A model generated the notes under the pieces. That model saw only the letters and a list, made by a program, of their open reading frames with translations. It had not been told where the DNA came from and made no database searches. From Promerops cafer (taxonomy: Eukaryota > Chordata > Aves > Passeriformes > Nectariniidae), in contig VZSE01002451.1 of the NCBI GenBank assembly GCA_013398275.1, positions 357,010-421,009 on the forward strand: DNA of 64,000 nucleotides, in the 5' to 3' direction. A program made the translations under genes and the position numbers. Of the stretch, positions 10,817 to 22,800 are shown one piece after another (positions within the stretch are counted from its first letter, which is position 1; every line of letters begins with the position of its first letter).

Positions 10817-13800
10817 CTGGAAGAGAGACAGAGCCACGGTGAGAAACCAGGCGGGTCAGACCCCTGGACATCGAAGAGAGGGATGCAAAAGGAGGCTGAT
10901 GACAATTACACAGCAACCTAATTGGATCTAATAAACCAGGAAGAGAGGATATGCTGGAGACTCCAATTTATCAGGGCCTAATCTGCGCTGTAACTTGCTT
11001 TTCTGGGAAGAAAATCAGCAGAACAGTATGGGGCGAGATGCAATTTAAAACAAATAATTAACATGCACATGTGTATATGCTGCTAATAGAGGGAGGAGAG
11101 GAGGGATGTCGGCCACCCACGGAGCCTCCCATCAGCCAGGCCAGCGCAGAACCTCTGCACCAGCTCCTCTCCACCTGTGCACCCCCTCCCACCACAGACC
11201 CCAAGCTTCCACCCACTGTCTTATTTCCTCCTGCCCACTTTTCTGTCCTGCAGCAGCTCACACACGGCACAACCCAAGTCCAAAATGCACCCACCGTGCC
11301 AAGCCCACCCATCCCAGTGCTGGGACACCTGGGGGACTGTCCCCCATCCCCAGGCAGGCGCTCACTCACATTGTCATTTTGGAAGGAATGGAGAAAGTTG
11401 CCTCCCAGCTCCCCGTCGTCTCTTGGAGTGCCCGGGGGATTGCTAATGCCACTTATGTTGTTTGGAGAATTCTGTGGGAGATGGGAGGGGAGGTGGTGAG
11501 CAGGTGCCCACGCCCCCCTGAAATGCCACAGGGGCAGGACAATGCCATGGGGCAGGACACAGCCCTGCCCACCCCAGTCACATTCCCCGCGTCCCCATCC
11601 ATCAGGGTCCCAGCAGCACCCCAGTGCTGAGCAAAGGGGAGAGCCCACACGTCCACCCTGCAACCAACCCCACTTACTTTTGGAAGTCCATCTATGTCTC
11701 CTGACCCTGCAGAGAGGGGAGAGAAAGGAGAAGAGCCTTACTGGGCCTGCAGCCATGGCCCTGTGCCCCCCACAGCCCTGCTGACTTCCACCCAAAGGCT
11801 CTGCTTTGAGCACTGGTGCGAACTGGGGGCTGACCCCAGGATGGGAGCAGGCACTGGGATGCCCTGGCAGTGTCTCCAGGGAATGAAGGACCACGTGGGC
11901 TCACCTAATGATCCGTTCATGTGATGGGGCTCCATCCCGCCCATGCCGCCCATGGGGCCGTCAGAGCCAGGGCCCATCGGGAACTGCAGAAGGAAAAGGT
12001 GACAAAACCAAAATCAGCCACAAAACGACCCCAAGCAGCTGCCACGGTGGCTCCTGAGGACTGTCCCTGCCCCAGCCATCCCTCTGGGGCAGGGCAAGGA
12101 GGGAGGTATCGTGGAATCACTGAATTGTTGAGGCTGCAAAAGTCCTTTGAGATCACCAAGTCCAACAGTGAACTCAGCACCCCCACTAAACCACACCCTG
12201 AAGTGCCAGATCTGCACATTTCTTGGACACTTCCAGGGGTGGCGACTCCACCACTGCCCTGGGCAGCACATTCCAATGCTTGGGTACCCCTTCCATGAAA
12301 AAAAATTTCTGAACATCCAATCTAAACATTCCCTGGCACAACCTGGGGCTTTATCACCCCCAGAGGCTGCAGGGCTTATGGTCCTCTGGGTTCACCTATA
12401 AAATTTGGCTGGATGGCAGACCCAGAGCTGCAGCACAGCATTCCAACCAGCATTCCACAGGATTTAAGGTTGCCCATATCCCACAAAACCCAGCACCTTG
12501 GCCGGAGCAGCAGGACTGCTGCTCTCTTAATAAGCATAAAAAATTAACAAAGTCACCCAAGAGTTAATCGCTTTTTGATGGTTTGTTTTATTTCTGTTTT
12601 GTAACAAATGGCTGAAATCAATTAAACTGCTTTACTCTCAACTGATGAAGTTAATTATGATTTGTTATGGTATCTGATATGTAAATTATTAGAAAGCAGA
12701 CTTACATTCGATCGACTGCCTGCGGGCGGTACTGGATTAATCATTGTGTAGATGTTGTCACTTGAATTTGTTGAATCTGTGGAACAGTGAAGCCCAGTAA
12801 GTCGGGTGATTAATTCATTTCTTAATTAAAACAAACTCATGCCACTTGAACTCATTCTTTTGTATTTTATCACCCAAAATTCCCTCTAACTACCACCATT
12901 TTCTGGCTAATTTGTATTTAATGAAGATCCACAAAGTTTTTAATCACAGAAATTCAACTGTGAAAAATAATTCAACTCCTGGCTGGGAAGGGTGGGGAGG
13001 TAATTCCTCACCTTCCTGAGCCCCACAGCATCCAAACTCACAGGGGGATGTAGGAACATCCCCAAATGCAATCCCAAAGTCAAGAAGCCCATGCCACTCA
13101 CTTCCCAGAAAGCCAAAAGCCACAAAAATTGGTCATCACCAATAGGGCAGGGATGGCCCTGGAGTGAGAGGGGTCTCAGGGGGCTCATACCTGCAGGACT
13201 GGGCATGATGGGTGTCCCTGGAGGGCCACCGCCGCCGGGTGGACCCTGCGGAAACGAAGTTGGCGTCAGATGTGCAAACACGAGCACTGCCCACCATTCC
13301 ATGTTTTCAAACGCCTCCCCCAGCTCTCAACCCCCAAACCCAGCCCAGTCACCTCCCTTGGCACTGACTCCTCCACAAACCACATCAACTCCTGACGAAA
13401 GGACAGACAGCTGGGGCAGGAGGACTCACCACGTATGTACCAGGCGATGAAGAAGAGTATGGGATCTGTAGGGACAAGAGAGACAGGTTCATCCACGGGC
13501 TGGATCCCATCAGGGCACAGCTAACACCCCCAGTGCCCCCTCAGCCTGGCCAGGCTGGGAGTCCCATCAACCTAAGCAAGAGGCTGGGGAACCCCCTCTC
13601 ATTAGCAGGGCTCAGCTAATGGGGAATGATCCCATTTGCAGGACACCTCCCCACCAACCCAGCTCTTGCTCCAAGATACTCACTGAGTTAGCACTGCTGG
13701 GGTTCGGCCACGGTCTACCGGCGCCCGGCCCCCTGGGGACAAAATTAAACAGGGGAAAAAATAAATGTTGTGTTTTTCTGCAGACAGCCCCGAGTCAGTG

Positions 13801-16800
13801 GTGAAACCTCCCGGCGTGGGGATTGCCTTACATGTTAATTCCAGGCATGCCAGGACCTAGGGAGTTGGGTGGAGGTCTCATGCCGCTGCCGTAGTTCTGC
13901 AACGATAACCAAGGGTCAGTCTACTGTAACGGGAAGGGACACCAGAGACACAAGAGAAAGGGGAAAAAAAGCCAATAAACAAACAAAGAAACAACCGGGT
14001 CTGTGTGCAAAAATGAGCTTTAAAAAAAAAAAAAAAAAAAAGACGATGAATGTAAGAGGCAATTGTGTTTATAAAAAAAAACAGGCAGCTGAATATGGAT
14101 GGGAGCCAGGCTGAGCCCCAAAGTTCCCCCTCCCTGCTCTCTGTGGAGGGAAAACATCCCCCTCCCATCTCCACAAGACAATTCTGTTCACAGCCCCCAG
14201 CGCCAGCAACAGCCTTTTGGATTTTTCCCTTTGTGCAGGAGGAAACAGGGGCAGGAGGAGGAGAAAAGGCACCACTTGGAAGGTTCCTGCTGCAGTGTAA
14301 GGATGGGAAAAGGCTGCACGAGCTCCCCCCGAGATGGAGCACTCCTTGCTCCCTGGATGACTGCTGGAGTAGGGAACACCACGCCAGGCTTGTTTTTCTG
14401 TTGCTCCCCAGCTCTCTGCTCCATCCCCTGGAGCGGATCTGCAGCCGCGGGGAGCGGGCGAGGGCAGGCAGCCCCCTGGGCCCCCTCTCCTGCCTTATTC
14501 CTCCCTGGCTTAGCCTCCAGCTGGGACCTCGAGCCTCAGATCTGCATCCCCCATCTTCTAAAACCAGCTCTAGTACAAAGCCAAGCCCACGGCAGTGGAG
14601 GAAGAGGAATCCCCCGAATGCCGCGCTCCATTTGGTCTGCGTCTCGCTCCGTGTGCCCTCCAGGCGACGTGCAGCCAGATTTAGGTCGCGCTGCCGCTCT
14701 TCCCCTCCCGCCTCCCTCTCTTCTGTAATACATCTTTTTGGACTGTGTCTCTGCCATCTAAAGAAAAAACTGCTACAGCAGGAGGAGGGACGGCTGGCCA
14801 CTTCCGACACCACAGCCCCTTGGAGTGCTCCAAACTGGATTTTAAGTACAATACTTTAGTGCTGTCAATTTTTACCTGGATTTACGGATGCACCAGTGCA
14901 TGGTGCTCTGCTGAGGGCATCAGCAAAGTTTGTTTTGAAGAGGCAGAAAAGGGTTTTCCCCAAACAAATTACCAGCAAGTCCTTAACCGATCGAAATTTC
15001 AGCCATTTACACTGAATAGCAGCATCAAGCCCCTTGTTTTTAAAAAAAAAAAAAAGGGCTCAGCGTTTTTAATTGGAGCTGAAAGGCTGGAAAACGAAGC
15101 CAGCTGAAAGATGCTCAGGGAGGGTGAAGAGGGAACGCAGCTGTGTCGAGCAACCTGGGCAAGGCACCACCAAAACCCAGAGAGCTACAAACCTTCTTCA
15201 TGTTGGCACTGGCAAACCCTGTCCTGGCTTCTGCAGAGCTACAAATGGGACTCTTAAAGGGAAAAAGGCAGCGGCAATCAGCTGAAAGGGATGATTCATC
15301 ATTGCTGTGTAATAAGGAGCTGCTGTCAGGACGCCGGGATGTCCTGGCTGGATGTTCTGCAGCCTTCTGGAATCGTTTGAGAAGTATTTAGGAGGGTCCC
15401 AATGCAAAGCTTAAAGGAAAACAAGCCCTGGGCACACAAGGTGTGAGGGGCTGCTGGGTCTGGGTCAGTATTTTTGGTGGCTGCCTGCGCAGGCGCCGAT
15501 TCCTGGATGGCTGCAGGGAGGCAGTGCCTGCGGGTGCCAGATTGGGAAGCCCAGCGCTTCTCCAGGGAAAGGCTGCCTCTTAAAAAACCTCTCCCTGATG
15601 TACATACACAGGGAACGGTGGAGTCAAAAATAAAGCTCTGAACATTTCACAACTCCTGCCGGCTCCCAGAGCTGCCGCCATCCCACGCGGCGCTCAGCGC
15701 GCGCTCGCCGCTTCCAAGTTTCGCGGCGAGCTCTGGAAGTGGGAAGCAGCCTCCCCCGGGCAAGCCGCCGCCGCTCGCCTTGGCGCAGGCCACGCTTGCA
15801 AATGCCTTTGTTTTTTTTCTTTTTGGGTGTAATCCTCCAGGAAAGGAGGATTTTAAGCACAGCAGCAGCGCTATGGGAGGGCTTGCCTGTGAAACGATGC
15901 CCGGGCAGGTTTTTTGTCCCCTGCCCTAGGATGGATGGGGGTGCCCATCGACATGGCCGAGCACCCCTGAGCAGCATGCTCAGGTTGGTGCTAAAGACAT
16001 GACACAACTCCCTCTTTACACAACATTCACTTATCTCAACAGTCTCCAGGGGAAAAACAAAACAAAACAAAACTCCAGCGCACCCGCTCATCTCCTGACA
16101 GACTCTGATCCTCGCGCTACAAACTCCACGTAGGCGACGATGCAGAGAGGATAAACCTCCAACCAAAATATGGTAATCTGGTTTTGAAGTCTCGTAGAAG
16201 GAACAAACAGCAGTGAGTCAACAACAAGCCACTCCATAAAGTGAATCAACGGAACGACAGCATATATTAACCCAGATCTGCTTAATTTCAAGAATTTACT
16301 CCCCTTTCCTGAAATAGAGAGCTCAAGCAGGCAGCAGAAGGGGCAAGTGGAGGGGAACCTCGCAGGGGAAAGCCTTATTCCCTTTGCTAAAGGGATCTTT
16401 GCCATTTCTTTTTATTTATTAATTTCAAATGCAAGCCTCCTTTCCCTTTCCTGCAGCTAGGGTCGTAACTGTTTCCCAGGCAGGCAGTGTAATGCACTCA
16501 AAGGCTGCTCTGGCGCGGAGCTAAGTGCCATCCCCTCTGACAGAAGGGCAGGAGGGAGGCTGCAATACCCTTAATGAGCTCAGAAGACCTCACTCCTGTT
16601 AAAAGGAGGGATTTCCTGATGCAAGACTAATGTAAAACGCATTAACACTAATGGGGGAACAGGGTGTGGGGGGAACTCCCAGCCCTCTGAGCCCCAGGAG
16701 GTTGTTCCCATGGTCTGTAGGATGCGCTTTGGCACCGTGCTTACCTGCGGACCGGGACCCATGGGGCCCATCCCTCGCGGAGGATTCATCCTTTGCATGG

Positions 16801-19800
16801 GGCCGCCCATGTTAGGGTGCCCTGTTGGGAGGAAAGCAGGGGTGTTACAGAGCAACACAGCCACTCTGGGTCCCGAATTAACAGCTAATTAAGAACATCA
16901 GCGCTTGACCCTCCTCTGCTGGGTTTACCTTGCTGTCGCGTGGGATCCATCGAATTGGGCAGCAATGGCTGTGTACCGGGAACAGCACCCGGGGGCTGGG
17001 AAAACAAGGGAGCAAGATTAAAAAAATAAATCCTGCATCCCCCTGCATCCCACATCCCACTGCTACAGCCTCCAGGTCTTTGCCTCCCTCATCCTTCTGC
17101 AAACCCTCTCTGAACCCCAAACAAAGCGCTTCCCCCTCCCCCCCAGGCCAAACGCTGTTGTATTTCAGGAAAGCAGGGGAAAACCCGGGCTGAGCGGGGC
17201 AGCGGTGTCAAATCCAGCAGGGAGAGGTGACGAGCAGCATGGCACCCTGGTAGCACACAGCACCAGGGCCAAACCAGGCAGTGATTCACTGGCTGTGGCA
17301 GGGAGATGCTCCATGCGCAGCAGAGCAAGGCTGGGACCCATCCCCGCGCAGGCTGGCTAAGGAAGGAGGATGCTCCCCCTTCCCAAACTCACATTCCACT
17401 CGGGCAATGCTATTTAAGCTTCAAAGGCTACTCCAAAGAGATAAAGGGGAAGAAAAATGCAGATATTGTCTGCCTGAGGGAAGCAAACTGTAAACAGCTT
17501 TGCTATGCCTCTGCCTTTTACTTGGATGCCGACACTGAGGATCCCAGTGCTGGAGCACAGCACAGGCCCTGGGTGCACGTGGCTGCACCGAGGCAGAATC
17601 AGCCCAATCCCAAGTTTTTTGCAGGCTGGAAGCTGGCAGCAGGAGGAAGATAAACCAGGAGGGCTGCAGAGGTGGATATTTACACTTCTGCTGCCTGACC
17701 TTCCTGCCTGCCTATTCATTCCTCTTGTCCCTCAGGATGTGACCATAACCTCGCTGAGCTCTGCCTAGGTACAAACACGTGTTTTATATGTGGTGTTTGG
17801 GGGGAAAAAAATGAAATCCTTCTAATTAACTTTACCCACTCCTGGACACTTGATCCTGTTGTGGGAACAGTCTCCTCAAACCAGTCCCCTCTGCCTCTCC
17901 TGCCTGCCCAGCTCACTGTGCTCACCTCCAGCTGAGCTTGGGATGAGCCAAGAACCACTGCAGGATGGGGTCCTGCTAAAAGTGACCCATGAGGAGGTGC
18001 AGTGAATTAATACCTCGTTAGATCATCCATCAGGGCCCTGGGTGGAAGGCTCTCCCAGCTATCTGGGCGTGAGGATCCTCCATTAGCCCCTTCTGGATTT
18101 TTCTCAGCTACATCTCAGCTGTTTCAGCATCAGTTAGCAAGTTCCAAAGATTCAAGTCTCAAATCCAGCAAGCATAAACCCAGACCAAGCTGATACATCC
18201 TACTTCCTGACTATCCTGCTCTGCTAATTAGACCTACAGAAAAATAACGCTGATAGTCAAAAAGCAAGCTCCCAAGATAATTTTTGAACAGACACCTTTT
18301 GCTGCTCGAAGGAATTACAGGTTTCCTTTAATTTCCCTTTAGTGACAAATAACCTCTGGCTTGGTCATTACCCTATGGATCTGCATGGCATCATTGGCAA
18401 GGAGATGAAATCCTTAACCAAAGGCCACGCATGCATCCAGGCAGGGCATGGGGTGGAAGCCTCCGTCCGCAAGGCCAGAAACAAACTGCCCTTGTATAAG
18501 CTGGGATAAGAGGATAAACCCAACCCAAAAAATTCAGCAGTGACCCGCCCCGCTTGACCCCGCTGCTGATCTAAACGCTCGGTCAACCCAGCAGCAGGAT
18601 TATCTCCATCACTTTAATTTTCTGAGATTGCAGGGAAAATCCAGCCGGGCAGCGAGCACGCAGCATGGCACAGCCCTGCTGGGAACACCACAGCTGGAAA
18701 GCAGCACATTCCCCACTGCTGCTTCCACCCTGGATAGGCCCAAACCTCAAAATAAAATTAAACTAGCATCGTTTAAGTGACACCTTATGACCCGGCACTA
18801 GGAAGAAGGAGGGTGACCAAGGAGGTGATGCTTGCCACCCAAACCCAAGGAGCATCTGCAGGACACCTGGCCCTCGTCCCCCTTCCCAAATAACAGCTAT
18901 CCCTAGGAAATCCAGAATCCTGGGAGCACAGTACCTGGTTGCCCATCCTGATGGGGGGCCGGGGACCTCCGGCGTAGCGCGGCGACATGAACGGCTGCGG
19001 GGACACAAAAGGGGGTCAGGGCTGAGCTGTGGGGAGGCAGCACGCTCCCCACGCACGCTGGTTAGCCTGCACACACTGCTTTTGGTATTTTTGTGGTTTT
19101 GTTTTTTTTTTTCTGGAGACATCCTTTTAAAAAAAGTTATGATTCAAAAGGGGAAAAAAAAAAAAAGAGCAAGGTGTCTGGAGTCCGTTTTTTAGACATT
19201 TTCTCTGTAGGTTTATTGTTTGAGAGCGTGTTTGACATCGGCAGTACTAGGTGAGGCTGTTAAAATTAGTGCATGGGAAACCCTGAGTGTTAGATAATGT
19301 TCAAGTTTAAATATATAGAGATATATTAAAAAAAAGTGGCAAATAAGCACATACAGACACGCACACACAAAAAACCTCAGTGCTAAGTACTTAAAAAAAA
19401 AAAAGAAGAAAGGCTTAACGTTACTTCTTTTTACAACTGCTGCTAATAACAGAAGCTTAAAAATCCACATCAAGTTAAATTTCTCAGGCTACCTTGGGAA
19501 GGTAAAACAGTCTGATACCCACGATTGACTTCTCAGTCCATTGACAACTGCATATCCAAAAAAAAACCACCAAAAAAAAAAAAAAAAAAAAAANNNNNNN
19601 NNNNNNNNNNNNNNNNNNNNNNNNNNNNNNNNNNNNNNNNNNNNNNNNNNNNNNNNNNNNNNNNNNNNNNNNNNNNNNNNNNNNNNNNNNNNNNNNNNNN
19701 NNNNNNNNNNNNNNNNNNNNNNNNNNNNNNNNNNNNNNNNNNNNNNNNNNNNNNNNNNNNNNNNNNNNNNNNNNNNNNNNNNNNNNNNNNNNNNNNNNNN

Positions 19801-22800
19801 NNNNNNNNNNNNNNNNNNNNNNNNNNNNNNNNNNNNNNNNNNNNNNNNNNNNNNNNNNNNNNNNNNNNNNNNNNNNNNNNNNNNNNNNNNNNNNNNNNNN
19901 NNNNNNNNNNNNNNNNNNNNNNNNNNNNNNNNNNNNNNNNNNNNNNNNNNNNNNNNNNNNNNNNNNNNNNNNNNNNNNNNNNNNNNNNNNNNNNNNNNNN
20001 NNNNNNNNNNNNNNNNNNNNNNNNNNNNNNNNNNNNNNNNNNNNNNNNNNNNNNNNNNNNNNNNNNNNNNNNNNNNNNNNNNNNNNNNNNNNNNNNNNNN
20101 NNNNNNNNNNNNNNNNNNNNNNNNNNNNNNNNNNNNNNNNNNNNNNNNNNNNNNNNNNNNNNNNNNNNNNNNNNNNNNNNNNNNNNNNNNNNNNNNNNNN
20201 NNNNNNNNNNNNNNNNNNNNNNNNNNNNNNNNNNNNNNNNNNNNNNNNNNNNNNNNNNNNNNNNNNNNNNNNNNNNNNNNNNNNNNNNNNNNNNNNNNNN
20301 NNNNNNNNNNNNNNNNNNNNNNNNNNNNNNNAAAAATCTAAAAAAAAAAAAATATAGGTATAAAAATAAAAAGTCATTTTATTCCTCTCTCATCCCAAAG
20401 GTTGGAAACACCTCTGGGTTTGTGTTTTGACCGTGGTTCACTGGAGGTGCTGGAGCGAGCGCGGAGGACGAGGAGCACGTCCCAGCTCACGCTTGGGCAG
20501 CGTTTGGCCGGCACAGCCGGGGCTGCGCCGCCACGCTGAAGGGATGCAACATCCTTCCTCGAGGTGGATTCCCTAAGGATGCGAGTAAAATGGCTTGCGA
20601 GCAAAGAAAGGATGTCTAGGGGAAAAAAGGAGAGATTAGTTGGTGCAGGTTTAAGGCTGCAATGCAGCAGTCGCTGACATTTTGGGCTTGAACGCCCACT
20701 TTAAATTTTTTTTTTTTTTTTTTTCGAATTTCCCTTAAAAGCACGAAATGAAAATTTGCTTGGAAAAACCGCGAGCTCGGTGCAAGAAATGTACCGGTGC
20801 GTGTTAACGTGAGGAAAAGAAAAAAAAAGAAAAAGTATTTTTTGAGTCAAAGGAGGTGTAATTGGTAGAGAAAGCACAGGAGCTCTGTGAGTAGGTGATG
20901 GGAAGCGACGGCAGGCTCCAGGACCGGCGCCGGAGCAGATGTTCTCTACCTGCCTCGTTACTAATTTCAACAAGTGTTCGCCTTCTAGCTGCTGCCAGCA
21001 ATGGCATGGTTTGTTACCATGAGCAATTTTCTTAATTAACAGACATTAATTAGCCATTTAGCAATTTTGCAAGCATTTGTTTAGCAGCTTTCCTAAACAT
21101 GAATACCACTGTGATAATGGTACTGATTAGAGGGTCCCCTAATTAACAGTACAGGGAAGGAAAATTGAAATCACATAAATTAAAAAGGGAGGGGAAGTTA
21201 ATGAAGGCAGGACATATTTGCACCTGCAAATCTTTTGTACAGCAGAAACTTGAGTGCAATGTAAATAAAGTAAGAGGGTGGGTTTTTTCTTCCTTTTTTT
21301 TTTTTTAATTTTTTTTTTATTTTATTTGAGTGGTTCAGTGGTGAGATGGAGCCAAGCAGATTTAAACCAACAGCCTCCTGCCAGCCTCTCTGCTCCAGCC
21401 GCTGAAATCCCACCACTTACACCACCATTTATTCTCCAGGAGCCAAAAGGAACCAGCTCCTGCCCTTAGTTCCTGGCCAACCTCATCTGGATGAGGTCAC
21501 AGCACCTCAGGACAACCCTCCCCACTGCCTTCTCCATCCATATCCCACCAGAGCAGAGAAGACAAATCTCTGAGGTCCAACTGCAGCATCAACCTCCTTT
21601 AGCAGAAGTCCTCTCCAGGCATGGAAGTTGATTAATTTTTGCTTCTGAGTTGCTAACTCCGTGAATGCAAAGTGCAGCAGGGGCAGCAGACACCTCCCAC
21701 CATCCCCCAGTAAGGTCTGGCCACCCCCAAAGCCCTTCCTACACATCTCAGCTGCAGGATTTGGGGTAGGGAAGATCAGAAGATGTGAATGAGTGACGAA
21801 ACCAAGTGGAAGGTAAAAACCAGTGCTGGCAGAGGCCAAACCTCAAGCCCCATCAATGCAAGAGCCAGTGTACCCCACGATGCCTGCCTTGTGCTGCAGG
21901 AGGGGGTCATTGCTGTCCAGGTACTGATGTCCTTCCCCTCGTATCCCGCAGCAGGTGAGGGTGTGGGGTGAACAGGTATCAAACACACGGGGGACACGGA
22001 CACCTGAAGGCACCCTGTCTGGGCCTGAAGGTGATGCTTGGGGTCATTCCGAGCTGGAGAGCAAACACTGTTTGATTGTTGGAGAAAAAGCATCTATGAG
22101 ACACGGCAGCATTTCCACCAGAGGAAAAAATCCCCTGTGGCAGCTGGACCCAGAGAGCATCCGTTGTTTGTGCTGCTGAGAGCATCCTCTGGAGCGTGCT
22201 CCTGCCCCGACACCGAGGCTGCTCCCGGGATGCTCCAGGCTCGGGCCCGCAGCATCCTTGCCCTTGCATTATCCCATGTGGTGCCATTCCCAGAGGACAC
22301 TTCCGGATAAGGTGACACCCAGCTTGTGCAAACATTTTGGCAGGCAGGGAGGAGCTGAAAGAAGCTTTTTTATTTTTTCCTTCTTTTCTTCCTTTTTCTG
22401 TGCAGCAGCATCCAAAATGTTCGCTCCAAGCTGCGACCGCCGCGGCCCCCTCGGCACGGCTGCCCTGCTCTGTCAGGAACGCAGCCCCTCTGGACATGTT
22501 ATCTCCATAAACGTTTGCAGATGTTCCAGGGCTGGGACCCGTGTGGGGCTGGGAATGCCTGCTGGAGCCGTTGCCTTTTCGCACGGGATTGCCTCGCTGC
22601 AGAGGGAGCAGCAGATGATCCCGATGGATCATGGCAGTTGAGACAAGTGTTTTGCAGAGACGACACGTGGGCTCCAACCAACAGAACATCCCTTTTTTCT
22701 TAAAAAACCATGTGTTTAGCAGTTATTAACTACTCCTGTTAAAGGAGGAGGCTGAACACATGCTGTCCTGCTTCCTCCACATCCCTCCATCCAGCCCTGG

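Noticed and set aside
14022..14040. Intronic A-tracts as processed-pseudogene tails (also 29336-29357, 52617-52629, 55438-55451)
   Set aside because: No gene-like sequence precedes the tracts and no target-site duplications are seen. They look like simple homopolymers.
13878..14859. Long overlapping open frames on both strands (311 and 264 codons)
   Set aside because: They overlap SSBP3 exon 10 and run through homopolymer tracts. No domain is recognised and the bases look intronic.
19484..20430. Open frames of about 300 codons at 19.5-20.4 kb
   Set aside because: They consist almost entirely of unknown bases in the assembly gap.
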